Below are positions 46,264 to 54,644 of a stretch of 64,000 nucleotides of DNA, piece by piece. Position numbers and translations under genes: made by a program. Every line of letters starts with the position of its first letter. Position 1 is the stretch's first letter. Below the pieces are notes generated by a model. The model was not told the DNA's origin. It made no database searches and was given only the letters and a program-made list of their open reading frames with translations. The stretch lies in NCBI RefSeq assembly GCF_013416775.1, contig NZ_SZVI01000003.1:62001-126000 (forward strand). The letters are read 5' to 3'. The DNA comes from Rhodoferax sp. BLA1. Lineage in GTDB: Bacteria > Pseudomonadota > Gammaproteobacteria > Burkholderiales > Burkholderiaceae_C.

Positions 46264-47496
46264 CTAGGTTCTGAAACAAAATAAAGTCAGGTCATCGCGG
46301 CGGTGGTGTTCACCCTGCCAGAGGCGCAAGGCGTCCAGCACCGCACCGTTCACCTGCGCCGAGCTGGACCCACGCTGAGCCAGCAGCAACTCGCGCACAC
46401 GGCGTTTGCCAAAAGCAATGGCGCGTGGGCTACCCACCTGGTCGATGAGGCCATCGGTGGTGACAAACACCAGGCTGCCCGGTGGCAGCACCAATTCCTG
46501 GTTGTGCCAAATGAAGTCAATTTCGGTGTCAACATAACCCACACCTTTGCGCTGGCCCTCGATCAGCTCAACCTCATCGGCACCGGGGCGCAACACAAAC
46601 AAGGCCAGGCGGGCACCGGCAAACAACAGACGACCACGCTCGGGCTCAAACCAGAAGCAGGCGGCGTCCATGCCGTCATCCGAGCTGAGGCTGTCGCCCT
46701 GCTTGTCGATCTGCCCCAGCATCTGTTTGATGCTGCGATTGACACTGCCCAACAACAGGGCCGGGTCGTGGGCACCGTGGCGTTCTATCGCCTGGTTCAG
46801 GCTGGTCGACGCAATCAAGGTCATGAACGCACCGGGAACGCCATGGCCGGTGCAGTCGGCCACGGTGGCAAACCAACCCTGGCTGCCGGTGCTGAATTGG
46901 TAAAAATCGCCGCCCACCACATCGCGGGGCTCCCACACCAGATCGGCATCCGGGCAGGCGCGGGCCAAGGCCTCACGCGAGCTGCGCAGCGTGGCTTGCT
47001 GGATCACACTGGCGTATTCAATGCTGTGCATGATCTGGCGGTTGCGCGCCTCTTGCATGTCGGCCACCGCACGCATCAACTGCAAGCCCCCCCCCACACC
47101 GGCGAACTTCTCACCCCGGGTGATGATGAAGCCGTCGGACAAGGCTTTTTCGCCGTACGAAATCGCTTTCAGCGTGAGGGTTTCGATGTCCATGGCGGCA
47201 TCCACCACCAGGGGTTCCTTGTCCATGAAGGCAATACAGCTCTTACGGCCATAAATCTCCATGCGGTAAGGTTTGCTCATCTGCGACAAGAAGATGTCGC
47301 GGTTAATCAGCCCAATCGGCCGACTGCCCTCCAACACCGGCAGACTGGTCAGGTCGCGATGCCGACTGAAGACGTCCAGCACCTTTTCGTTGGTCTCGTC
47401 CGTGGTCATGGACGGCACTTGGGTACACAGGTCCCCTGCGGCGGGCTGGCGAAATCGCGGGCGACAGTCGCGCAGGTACTCGTTGTTGTCTGACAT
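46264..47496 (-). CDS. siaA: PP2C/SpoIIE-type phosphatase with N-terminal CBS pair (SiaA-like)
   Basis: A soluble serine/threonine phosphatase. The C-terminal PP2C/SpoIIE domain has the metal motifs DVVGGDFY, ADCTGHGVPGAFMT and TTDGLIDQ. The N-terminal half (about residues 15-150) reads as a pair of CBS domains: FSRHRDLTSLPVLEGSRPIG, then DKEPLVVDA and ALSDGFIITRGEKFAGV. Pseudomonas SiaA instead has a membrane HAMP sensor, so the input here is probably a cytoplasmic nucleotide. Several in-frame starts exist between 47496 and 47559, none with a good ribosome-binding site. First gene of siaABCD. Confidence 0.87.
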   Translation of the reverse strand: MSDNNEYLRDCRPRFRQPAAGDLCTQVPSMTTDETNEKVLDVFSRHRDLTSLPVLEGSRPIGLINRDIFLSQMSKPYRMEIYGRKSCIAFMDKEPLVVDAAMDIETLTLKAISYGEKALSDGFIITRGEKFAGVGGGLQLMRAVADMQEARNRQIMHSIEYASVIQQATLRSSREALARACPDADLVWEPRDVVGGDFYQFSTGSQGWFATVADCTGHGVPGAFMTLIASTSLNQAIERHGAHDPALLLGSVNRSIKQMLGQIDKQGDSLSSDDGMDAACFWFEPERGRLLFAGARLALFVLRPGADEVELIEGQRKGVGYVDTEIDFIWHNQELVLPPGSLVFVTTDGLIDQVGSPRAIAFGKRRVRELLLAQRGSSSAQVNGAVLDALRLWQGEHHRRDDLTLFCFRT

Positions 47497-47586
47497 GGGG
47501 GAAGCGTGAGGTGAGGTGTGCATGGATGCTATGACAGTCATATTTAGGTTTTGTGACAAGCCGGTTCAGGCCAGTTGCCTGCACCA

Positions 47587-48177
47587 TCAGGGCTGGGCAC
47601 CACCGGCCTCGATCTCACGCGCCAGGGTCTGGAACACCGCCACATGCAGCTCAGGCACAGTGTCAAGCAGTGTGTTGACCACCCGCAGGCCGTAAGACGG
47701 GCCACACTTGGCCACAATCAGGCGCACGGCCAGCACCACGTTCTCGATGAACTCGGCTTCGCCCTGGCTGCTGTGGACACAGACGGCCATTGACGACGCA
47801 TCCATGTCGCGCAACAGCTGCAACATGTCAACGATGTACATCTTGGTACCAGCCAAGGAACGGCGGGTACGTGGTGGCTGAGACTGATCCTCGGTCTTGG
47901 GCAAAGCTGACGAGCGCTCAACACCCACAGCGGCGGTGGCAGGCGCCGGGGCCGACAGGTAGGGTTGGCTGGGCGGGGTCGGCCCCCGCTCTTCCAGATA
48001 ACCGGACGCCAGCAGGCGATGTAACTGCGGCCCGATGTCACGCGCCAACAGCTGCTGCAGCGACACGCGTGAATGGGTGCCATTGGCCAGGATCACGATC
48101 TGGCGCTCGCGCGGCGCCAAATGGGGATCGCGGCTGCGCAGCGCCTCCCTGCCCTTGTCGGTCTTGATCAGTGTCAT
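47587..48177 (-). CDS. Conserved hypothetical protein, possibly DNA-binding or regulatory
   Basis: A 196-residue protein of unknown function. It starts MTLIKTDKGREALRSRD at 48177; ATG codons further upstream lie in the regulatory gap. The N-terminal third (HLAPRERQIVILANGTHSRVSLQQLLA, about residues 15-42, then a helix GPQLHRLLASGYLEE) looks like a winged-helix or regulator half-domain. A proline-rich linker leads to a C-terminal helical part (MYIVDMLQLLRDMD). It lies next to siaA, away from the small genes at 48420, with two inverted repeats between. Confidence 0.65.
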   Translation of the reverse strand: MTLIKTDKGREALRSRDPHLAPRERQIVILANGTHSRVSLQQLLARDIGPQLHRLLASGYLEERGPTPPSQPYLSAPAPATAAVGVERSSALPKTEDQSQPPRTRRSLAGTKMYIVDMLQLLRDMDASSMAVCVHSSQGEAEFIENVVLAVRLIVAKCGPSYGLRVVNTLLDTVPELHVAVFQTLAREIEAGGAQP

Positions 48178-48325
48178 GCCCCTAGCTTTCGCAACAAAAA
48201 AACAAGGGCCAACCCTAACGCCGCCAGATGAATCGCCTGTGACACCCGGCACAGCACCTCTGTGCCAATCGGTCAAACCAGCACAACCAAGCCTACAAAT
48301 GGCCTTGGCGGAATGGGTTTTGAAC

Positions 48326-48346
48326 GGTACGTAACCAGTACGTACC
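48326..48346. promoter_or_regulatory. Inverted repeat GGTACGT-N7-ACGTACC
   Basis: A perfect 7-bp inverted repeat with a 7-base spacer, in the divergent gap between genes at 48177 and 48420. Size and symmetry fit a dimeric repressor operator. Confidence 0.55.
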
Positions 48347-48366
48347 CAAGCCAGCCCCATGGGTAT

Positions 48367-48380
48367 TAGGGTAAACCCTA
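48367..48380. promoter_or_regulatory. Inverted repeat TAGGGT-AA-ACCCTA
   Basis: A perfect 6-bp inverted repeat with a 2-base spacer, 39 bases upstream of the 48420 start, close to where a promoter would lie. It is likely an operator or part of one; the cognate regulator is not identified. Confidence 0.55.
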
Positions 48381-48419
48381 TACTGCACCGCAACAAAGCT
48401 TTTTTAGGAGGAAATCATC

Positions 48420-48713
48420 ATGACCGACACCGTTCTGTACCCGTCCCGCTTGGCCCACGACGCCAACACCGTGAGTGATGCCCTGCGCGAGCTCGGCACC
48501 GCTGCCCGCCGGTTGCTGGCTGCCGTGTTCACATCCGTCCTGAGGGCTCGCCCGGCCAGCCAAATGACCACCGCGCAACAAGAAGCCGACAAGCTGCGCG
48601 CCTACGCTGACAGCCTGTACCGCACCGACCCGCGTTATGCAGACGACCTGTACGCTGCCGCCAACCGCCACGAAATGGCCGTGGTGTCTGCCATGGCGCC
48701 GCTGGCCCAATAA
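48420..48713 (+). CDS. Hypothetical small protein
   Basis: A 97-residue protein with no recognised domain. It has a strong AGGAGG ribosome-binding site and a probable operator immediately upstream, so expression is credible. The sequence is helical (VSDALRELGTAARRLLAAVF, a mildly hydrophobic stretch about residues 18-42) with a Y-R-rich C-terminal half (YADSLYRTDPRYADDLYAAAN). A second small gene follows at 48815. Confidence 0.6.
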   Translation: MTDTVLYPSRLAHDANTVSDALRELGTAARRLLAAVFTSVLRARPASQMTTAQQEADKLRAYADSLYRTDPRYADDLYAAANRHEMAVVSAMAPLAQ

Positions 48714-48814
48714 CCGAGCCAAGGCCCTGTGGTTGCTTCCTGCCACAGGGCTTGACCCTGACAACAGCCGACAACATAGCCATGTTGCCGACCTACTTTT
48801 CTGGAGGACACACC

Positions 48815-49009
48815 ATGTCCCCTTTTGACACTTTTGCCAAAACCACCAGCCAACTGCTGGGCTTGCCTTTTGACCTGGCCCGTGCCAACTATGCCGCCGC
48901 CGTGCGTCTGGGTCTGATCAAGAACTCTTTGCTCAATTCCGCCCGCTTTGAGCAACAGCTCGGCGCAGCCGAACGCCTGACCCTCGGCCCTTGGGCACGC
49001 CGGGTCTAA
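48815..49009 (+). CDS. Hypothetical small protein
   Basis: A 64-residue protein, start MSPFDTFAKTTSQL at 48815 with a GGAGG ribosome-binding site 9 bases upstream. It is helical with no transmembrane segment. It lies 101 bases after another small unknown gene and may share its promoter. A dispersed repeat follows at 49069. Function unknown. Confidence 0.55.
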   Translation: MSPFDTFAKTTSQLLGLPFDLARANYAAAVRLGLIKNSLLNSARFEQQLGAAERLTLGPWARRV

Positions 49010-49068
49010 ACACCCGCTGATGTGGTCCAGACAGACTGGGCCGTGCATCACCCCCCTTTTTCATCGCC

Positions 49069-49115
49069 AAATATGGCTCTAGCCCTTATCAATAAAGGGC
49101 AGACCGCTATATTTT
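49069..49115. repeat. Dispersed palindromic repeat copy
   Basis: AAATATGGCTCTAGCCC, then TTATCAATAAAGGGC and CAGACCGCTATATTTT, matching the 16255 family. It lies between the small-gene pair and the DUF3883 gene. Confidence 0.75.
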
Positions 49116-49251
49116 CCGAGGAAGCCTTGACCAACGATCCCAAGTCGCACAACGGCAGAACTTGACTGAGGCGAAGCCGTTGCACAAGTGCATCAAACCC
49201 TAGGTTTGAGCTATCCTCAACGCCCATCATCAGTTGTTGTTTGGGGCATGC

Positions 49252-50091
49252 ATGGATTGGTCACGCGAAGAAGTTGAAGCCATCGTTGCAGACTACCTGC
49301 AAATGCTTACTTTAGAGCTGGCGGGCCAGAGTTACAACAAAACCCAACACCGAAAAATGTTGCAGGCCAAGCTCAATAGCCGGTCTGATGCATCCATCGA
49401 GTTCAAACATTGCAACATCAGTGCAGCGATGATTGCGCTTGGGTTTCCGTATATCCGGGGTTACCAACCCCGATCCAACTACCAGACACTGCTGGGCATC
49501 GTGGCCGAGGAACAAGTCCGTGGCGCCAGATCTTTGGATGATGCCGCACTCGCGGCGGTGCAACAGCCGGCCATCACACCGGTTCAAGCCGACTTCCAAA
49601 AGGTCAAAACCACAGCGCCATCCCGCGATGACACGCGGGCTTTGCGTGAGCCACAGCACCCCATGTCATTCAAAGCGGTCAAGCGGGACTACCTTGAGCG
49701 CGAAGCGCAAAACCGCTCGCTCGGGCTGGCGGGTGAAGAATTTGTCGTCTTGTTTGAACATTGGCGGCTCAACGCGCTGGGCCAACCACGGTTAGCCGAC
49801 AAGGTGGAACACGTTTCCCAATCCAAAGGTGACGGTCTGGGCTACGACGTGTTGTCGTTTGAGTCGGATGGCAAAGAGCGTCTGATTGAAGTGAAAACAA
49901 CCACTTTTGGGCGTGACACACCGTTTTTTGTGTCACGCGGAGAGCTGGCGCTGTCTCAGGACGCCAAGGACCAATTTCACCTCTACCGCCTGTTTGAGTT
50001 CAGAAAAGCACCCCGACTTTTTGACCTGCCGGGTGCGCTGGATCAGCACTGTCTGCTGGACCCGGTCACCTATCGGGCCAGTTTCGGCTGA
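49252..50091 (+). CDS. DUF3883 domain protein with nuclease-like core
   Basis: A 279-residue protein whose C-terminal half matches DUF3883 (NOV C-terminal-like). Segments are RSLGLAGEEFVVLFEHWRL, DGLGYDVLSFESDGKERLIEVKTT, and VSRGELALSQDAKDQFHLYRLFEF. The D-x-(about 12)-E-V-K spacing resembles a PD-(D/E)XK nuclease active site, but no activity is shown. The N-terminal half is unassigned helical sequence. Start MDWSREEVE at 49252 is preferred over 49234. A 48-bp fragment resembling its 3' end lies at 51208-51255. Function unknown; a defence role is possible but not supported by neighbours. Confidence 0.75.
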   Translation: MDWSREEVEAIVADYLQMLTLELAGQSYNKTQHRKMLQAKLNSRSDASIEFKHCNISAAMIALGFPYIRGYQPRSNYQTLLGIVAEEQVRGARSLDDAALAAVQQPAITPVQADFQKVKTTAPSRDDTRALREPQHPMSFKAVKRDYLEREAQNRSLGLAGEEFVVLFEHWRLNALGQPRLADKVEHVSQSKGDGLGYDVLSFESDGKERLIEVKTTTFGRDTPFFVSRGELALSQDAKDQFHLYRLFEFRKAPRLFDLPGALDQHCLLDPVTYRASFG

Positions 50092-50146
50092 CGCCCTGGT
50101 GCTGGGAAGGGTTTGAATCGGCCCAACCCCAGCCAGCTGTGCCGAA

Positions 50147-50995
50147 CTACGACTTGGGGTTGTCACTCGCAAATGCGTAGCCGGACTTGTTTTGTTTGGC
50201 CCGGTACATCGCGGTGTCGGCACTCGTGATCAGGGCCTCGACGGTGGTGCCGTCTTTTGGAAAGATGGAGATGCCAATGCTGGTGTCGACTTTCAGTATT
50301 TGGCCGTTGATCTCACACGGCAGTTGAACGGCTTGGATGATTTTTTTGGCGACGATGGCGGCATCACGCTCTTCGCTGATCTCCATCAACAGGTACAAAA
50401 ACTCGTCACCCCCATGGCGGCTGATGGTGTCGTCGGTGCGGGTGGTCTCGGTCAGCCGATTGGCAATGGTCAGCAAAACGGTGTCACCTGCGGCGTGGCC
50501 ATACATGTCATTGATGATTTTGAATTTGTCCAGGTCCAGAAACATCACGGCCAGCGTCCAGCCGTGGCGTACGGCCTGCTCCATGCCATGTTCCAGCCGG
50601 TCATTAAAAAGCACACGGTTGGGCAAACCGGTCAAAGCGTCGTGCAAAGAGGCATGCAGGCTCTGCTTTTGCTGGTCCGTGACCTTGGCCAGTTCCTGCT
50701 CCATGAGCTGTCGTTGCCGAACCTCTTTTTCCAGGCTTTGGTTCACCCGAGACAATTTGACTGAGGCCTCTTGCACTTTGCTCTCGACCGCTTCACTTTT
50801 TTCAAGGGCCTTGTTCACACCAGGCGCACGGCTGCGGCTCGACAACTTCTCTTTTAAAACCGCGTTGACCGCGGCCAGTTCATCGGCAGACTGCTTGACC
50901 AGGCCCTTGACCAGTTTGTTGTCCTTCAACACCTGCGTCAGAGGTTTGACACGCTGGGTGTTGTTGGGGGATTTAGCCGGTTGTTTTTTTGTCAT
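50147..50995 (-). CDS. GGDEF diguanylate cyclase
   Basis: A 282-residue soluble diguanylate cyclase. Residues about 20-125 form a lysine/glutamate-rich coiled coil, and the GGDEF domain follows with HDALTGLPNR, FLDLDKFKIIND and active motif HGGDEF. The product-inhibition I-site RTDD sits nine residues before GGDEF. It has no sensor domain beyond the coiled coil. It ends convergent with the DUF3883 gene, with 55 bp between stops. Unlike the siaD gene nearby it has the I-site, so feedback control by c-di-GMP is likely. Confidence 0.9.
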   Translation of the reverse strand: MTKKQPAKSPNNTQRVKPLTQVLKDNKLVKGLVKQSADELAAVNAVLKEKLSSRSRAPGVNKALEKSEAVESKVQEASVKLSRVNQSLEKEVRQRQLMEQELAKVTDQQKQSLHASLHDALTGLPNRVLFNDRLEHGMEQAVRHGWTLAVMFLDLDKFKIINDMYGHAAGDTVLLTIANRLTETTRTDDTISRHGGDEFLYLLMEISEERDAAIVAKKIIQAVQLPCEINGQILKVDTSIGISIFPKDGTTVEALITSADTAMYRAKQNKSGYAFASDNPKS

Positions 50996-51207
50996 GGAGA
51001 CGCGCTTTTTGAAAGCAGTTCACGAGCTCACGTGCTGCGACCTCTTTGTCCATTCTGACCGGACCACCAAACATGCTCTGTGCGCCAGCAGACAGGGGAT
51101 CTTCCAGAATTTCACACCGTTCCCATCACCAAACTATTAAAACCTGTCAACTTGATTCCGGGCAAAACCAGATTCTGGCGGTACTCTTCAAAGTCGAGAT
51201 TGAACAT

Positions 51208-51255
51208 CCGCACTGTCCTCTGGGCCCAGTGAACTACCGGGCCAGTTTGGGTTAA
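51208..51255 (+). pseudogene. 3' remnant similar to the DUF3883 gene
   Basis: The last 48 bases match the end of the DUF3883 gene (50044-50091) in phase at about 37 of 48 positions. The translated ends are HCPLGPVNYRASLG and HCLLDPVTYRASFG. The upstream part of the paralogue is not recognisable. Confidence 0.45.
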
Positions 51256-51262
51256 TCACGGT

Positions 51263-51310
51263 CAAATTGGCTTCTAGCCCAATGAATACAAGGGATAGCA
51301 GCTATCTTTA
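51263..51310. repeat. Dispersed palindromic repeat copy
   Basis: CAAATTGGCTTCTAGCCC at the left and GGGATAGCAGCTATCTTTA at the right follow the family pattern, though the central arm (AATGAATACAAGGG) is degenerate. It lies about 40 bases beyond the stop of the leftward flavin reductase gene. Confidence 0.7.
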
Positions 51311-51350
51311 TTGATAATTCTTAACTATCCAGGCGCCCGAGACCAAAACG

Positions 51351-51893
51351 CTAGACACCGTCCGGCAGCTTGGAGGCCATCATCTTGCGGCGGTCGATCC
51401 TGCGTCCGTCCACAATGAAGCTGCCGTCGCCCACCGCGTGAACCATGCGCTTTTCCTGGCGTTCAACATCGAGGTAGGCGGCCACACCCTCCAACACAAG
51501 GATGTTGTGCTTCTCGATGATGTCGATGACCTTGCACTCGATGTTGGCGAGGCACTCCTTGATCAACGGTGCCTTGACCAGCTTGCCCGGCTCAGGCGTG
51601 AGTTTGAACTTGGCAAATTTGTCGGTGTCTGCCCCGGAACAGGTGCCGATGCCAACCACGGTGTCGAGCATGTCTACCGTGGGAAAAGCAATCACGCACT
51701 CCCGGCTTTTTTTCAGTGCAACAAAAGAGTGGTTCCAAGCCCCCGTGGTGATGGCAAAGACCGGCGTGAAATCCATCACCATCGTCCAGGAAATCGTCAT
51801 GATGTTGTCGCTCTGCCCGTCAAGGGTGGTGACCAGGACAACCGGCCCGGACTCCAGCAGGGTAAAGGCCTTGTTCAGTTCCAACGCCTGCAT
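51351..51893 (-). CDS. Flavin reductase-like (FMN-binding split-barrel) protein
   Basis: A 180-residue protein of the flavin reductase/DIM6-NTAB (FMN-binding) family. It shows VVLVTTLDGQSDNIMTISW near the start and SFVALKKSRECVIAFP, as in NAD(P)H-dependent flavin reductases. A partner oxygenase is not adjacent. Start MQALELNKAF at 51893 gives the normal family length; a longer frame extends to 51962. Its exact role is unknown. Confidence 0.85.
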   Translation of the reverse strand: MQALELNKAFTLLESGPVVLVTTLDGQSDNIMTISWTMVMDFTPVFAITTGAWNHSFVALKKSRECVIAFPTVDMLDTVVGIGTCSGADTDKFAKFKLTPEPGKLVKAPLIKECLANIECKVIDIIEKHNILVLEGVAAYLDVERQEKRMVHAVGDGSFIVDGRRIDRRKMMASKLPDGV

Positions 51894-52025
51894 GCGAGCA
51901 CCTCTTGATTTTCCATTGACCGAAGGTCGGCTCAAGCGCACTCGCTTCAAGCCATGAGGCACCCATCATGCGCTTTCAGAGCGCTCAACCATGATGTGTT
52001 TCTGGCCAACTGAAAAAATCAACCG

Positions 52026-52793
52026 TTACGCCCGCAAACCGTCATGCAGCTCGATCAGCGCGAGTGTGATTTTGTGGCTGGGGTCCAGGTAGATCATGGG
52101 TTTGGACAACTCGTGTGACTCTCGGATGCGCACCGACGAGGGCAGGTAAGGCTGCAGCACCGGCAGGCCTTCGGCAATGAGCTCGGCCACCATGCGCTGT
52201 GGCAGGTTGGCGCGTGGCTGGAACTGGTTGACCACAATGCCCTCCACCTGCAGCTCCGGGTTGTGGTCGGCGCGGATCTCGGCCACGTTGTCGAGCAAGG
52301 TGTAGAGCGCCTGGCGCGAGAAACTGTCGCAATCAAACGGGATCAAGCAGCCGCTGGCGCCAATCAGCGCGGCGCGGGTGTAGAAGTTGAGTGCGGGCGC
52401 GGTGTCGATGTAGATGCGGTCGTAGCTGTCGGCCAGCTTTTGCAGGGCTTCACGCAGCTTGTAGATTTTCTGGCGCGATTCGAGTTTGACCTGCAACTCG
52501 CTCAAAGCCGGACTGGAGGGCATCAGGTCCAGGTTCTCAAATGGCGTCTCCACCACAAAATCCGTCGGCGGTTTGCTCTTGAAACTGTAGCTCAGCGTGT
52601 GTTCAAAAAAATCCGCCACAGTGGGCTGCCCCTCAGCCGCCGGGGCACCGAGCAAGTAACTGGTGGAGTTGCCCTGCGGGTCCAGGTCAATCACCAGGGT
52701 GCTCAAGCCCTGGCTGGCGCTGATGGCCGCCAGGTTGCAGGTGATGGTGGATTTGCCAACGCCGCCTTTTTGGTTGAACACAACAATGGGCAT
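52026..52793 (-). CDS. ParA-family ATPase (orphan)
   Basis: A 255-residue Walker-type ParA/MinD-like ATPase. The deviant Walker A is KGGVGKST with signature lysine K9 and catalytic K14; LVIDLDPQGNST and IYIDTAPALNFYTRAAL complete the fold. No ParB gene or centromere-like repeat adjoins it, so it is an orphan, as are many ParA proteins that position cell structures rather than DNA. Start MPIVVFNQK at 52793 leaves a 240-bp divergent gap to cbbM containing a palindrome. Any link to RuBisCO is inference. Confidence 0.88.
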   Translation of the reverse strand: MPIVVFNQKGGVGKSTITCNLAAISASQGLSTLVIDLDPQGNSTSYLLGAPAAEGQPTVADFFEHTLSYSFKSKPPTDFVVETPFENLDLMPSSPALSELQVKLESRQKIYKLREALQKLADSYDRIYIDTAPALNFYTRAALIGASGCLIPFDCDSFSRQALYTLLDNVAEIRADHNPELQVEGIVVNQFQPRANLPQRMVAELIAEGLPVLQPYLPSSVRIRESHELSKPMIYLDPSHKITLALIELHDGLRA

Positions 52794-52922
52794 GAACGGC
52801 TCCTTGGGTCTGCAGTCTGGGGAAGAAAAGGCAATGATTGCCGGTGAATCTGTCCAGGGTCTGACAAGGTCACAACGGCAGGGTCGACCAGGCGGCAAGA
52901 TCCACCCCGCAGCCCCTTACTC

Positions 52923-52938
52923 ATCAGAAATTTCTGAT
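52923..52938. promoter_or_regulatory. Perfect palindrome upstream of cbbM (candidate CbbR site)
   Basis: ATCAGAAATTTCTGAT is a 16-bp perfect palindrome, 96 bases before the cbbM start. Its outer halves (ATCAG-N6-CTGAT) are identical to those of the inverted repeat in the cbbR-cbbY gap. The region between it and cbbM is AT-rich and contains possible promoter hexamers. CbbR binding is inferred. Confidence 0.6.
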
Positions 52939-53033
52939 CAGACCGGCAATTTATTTGAATTTTCATGATGAATAAGCCTGTCTATAGTCCACCCATTCAC
53001 AACGCAACATCATCACCCCGAAGGAGAGACTGC

Positions 53034-54413
53034 ATGGATCAATCGAACCGTTATGCCGACCTGAGCCTCAAGGAAGAGGACCTCATCGCCGGGGGCAAAC
53101 ACATCCTGGTGGCGTACAAGATGGCGCCCAAAACGGGCTACGGTTACCTGGAAGCAGCTGCCCACTTTGCCGCCGAGTCCTCCACTGGTACCAATGTGGA
53201 GGTGAGCACCACCGACGATTTCACGCGCAGTGTGGACGCATTGGTGTATTACATCGACGAGGCCACCGAGGACATGCGCATTGCGTACCCGATTGACCTG
53301 TTTGACCGCAATGTGACCGATGGCCGCTTCATGCTGGTATCTTTCCTGACGCTGGCCATTGGCAACAACCAGGGCATGGGTGACATCAAACACGCCAAGA
53401 TGATCGACTTTTACATGCCCGAGCGGGTCATCCAGATGTTTGACGGCCCGGCCAAGGACATCTCGGACCTGTGGCGCATTCTGGGACGTCCGATCAAGGA
53501 CGGCGGCTACATCGCCGGCACCATCATCAAACCCAAGCTGGGCCTGCGCCCGCAGCAGTTTGCCGATGCCGCCTACCAGTTCTGGCTGGGCGGTGACTTC
53601 ATCAAGAACGACGAGCCGCAAGGCAACCAGGTGTTTGCGCCGATCAAGAAAACCTTGCCGCTGGTCTACGACTCACTCAAACGCGCCCAGGACGAAACCG
53701 GCCAGGCCAAGCTGTTCTCGATGAACATCACCGCTGACGACCACTACGAGATGCTGGCCCGCGCCGACTTTGCCCTGGAGACCTTTGGCCCGGATGCCGA
53801 CAAGCTGGCCTTCCTGGTAGACGGTTACGTGGGTGGCCCCGGCATGGTGACCACCGCCCGGCGTCAGTACCCCAGCCAATACCTGCACTACCACCGCGCG
53901 GGCCACGGCGCGGTCACCAGCCCGAGCGCCAAGCGCGGTTACACCGCCTTTGTGCTGGCCAAGATGAGCCGTCTGCAAGGAGCGTCTGGCATCCACGTTG
54001 GCACCATGGGCTACGGCAAGATGGAGGGTGAAGGCGACGACCGTGGCATTGCCTACATGATCGAGCGCGACGAATGCCAGGGCCCGGTTTACTTCCAGAA
54101 GTGGTACGGCATAAAACCCACCACCCCGATCATCTCGGGTGGCATGAACGCGCTGCGCCTGCCTGGCTTCTTCAAGAACCTGGGCCACGGCAACGTGATC
54201 AACACCGCTGGCGGCGGCTCCTACGGTCACATTGACTCACCCGCCGCTGGAGCGGTGTCGCTGCGCCAGTCGTATGAATGCTGGAAGGCGGGTGCCGACC
54301 CGATCGAGTTCGCCAAGGAACACAAGGAGTTTGCCCGCGCGTTTGAGTCCTTCCCGGGGGATGCCGACAAGCTGTTCCCGGGCTGGCGCGAGAAGCTCGG
54401 TGTGCATAAGTAA
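53034..54413 (+). CDS. cbbM: Ribulose-1,5-bisphosphate carboxylase/oxygenase, form II
   Basis: The CO2-fixing enzyme of the Calvin cycle, form II (homo-oligomeric large subunits, no small subunit). The 459-residue sequence keeps all catalytic residues at the Rhodospirillum rubrum numbering: K166 in [10 protein letters not shown]191 (carbamylated), D193, E194 in [11 protein letters not shown]287, H321 and K329. [13 protein letters not shown] and GGGSYGHI are also present. Start [10 protein letters not shown] has an AAGGAG site upstream; an earlier in-frame ATG was rejected as it lies in the promoter region. It is followed by the activase genes cbbQ and cbbO. Form II suits high CO2 and low O2. 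Confidence 0.98.
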   Translation: MDQSNRYADLSLKEEDLIAGGKHILVAYKMAPKTGYGYLEAAAHFAAESSTGTNVEVSTTDDFTRSVDALVYYIDEATEDMRIAYPIDLFDRNVTDGRFMLVSFLTLAIGNNQGMGDIKHAKMIDFYMPERVIQMFDGPAKDISDLWRILGRPIKDGGYIAGTIIKPKLGLRPQQFADAAYQFWLGGDFIKNDEPQGNQVFAPIKKTLPLVYDSLKRAQDETGQAKLFSMNITADDHYEMLARADFALETFGPDADKLAFLVDGYVGGPGMVTTARRQYPSQYLHYHRAGHGAVTSPSAKRGYTAFVLAKMSRLQGASGIHVGTMGYGKMEGEGDDRGIAYMIERDECQGPVYFQKWYGIKPTTPIISGGMNALRLPGFFKNLGHGNVINTAGGGSYGHIDSPAAGAVSLRQSYECWKAGADPIEFAKEHKEFARAFESFPGDADKLFPGWREKLGVHK

Positions 54414-54487
54414 GCACGGGTTCAAGCTATCGGAGGCCTTGGTGGACTGGCCCGTTGCACAGGCTGCCTTATTCGACGTTTGTGGAA

Positions 54488-54595
54488 GGCATGTTGCGAC
54501 AGGGTGCCCTGCGCCGCGAATGTCCCCCGAAAGTGGCCTACAGCCACTTTCTCCTCCTTTATTTCGCTTTGCAGGACTCCCCATCACAACATGCC
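54488..54595 (-). repeat. Structured stem-internal loop-hairpin element, copy 2 (minus orientation)
   Basis: An imperfect 32-bp outer stem (arms 54488-54519 and 54564-54595) encloses a 9-bp perfect inner hairpin (GAAAGTGGC/GCCACTTTC, 54529-54551). Read on the minus strand, the internal loop carries AATAAAGGAGGAG on one side and GGGGGACATTCGCGG on the other, as in copy 1. Mismatches in the outer stem include several G-T wobbles when read on the minus strand. It lies in the cbbM-cbbQ gap and could also end the cbbM transcript. Confidence 0.75.
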
Positions 54596-54644
54596 CGAAA
54601 TGACTTCAGCGTTCAAGCATGGCAGGCAAACCAACACAGTCAAG

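Larger units (their letters stand above)
50996..51350. other. Intergenic region with gene remnant and repeat
   Basis: About 355 bases between the GGDEF gene and the flavin reductase. It holds a 48-bp remnant resembling the DUF3883 gene's end (51208-51255) and a dispersed repeat (51263-51310). No complete gene is seen. Confidence 0.5.

Noticed and set aside
52965-53033. In-frame upstream ATG for cbbM
   Set aside because: It would place the start in the AT-rich promoter region; the ATG at 53034 has an AAGGAG site and aligns with other form II enzymes.
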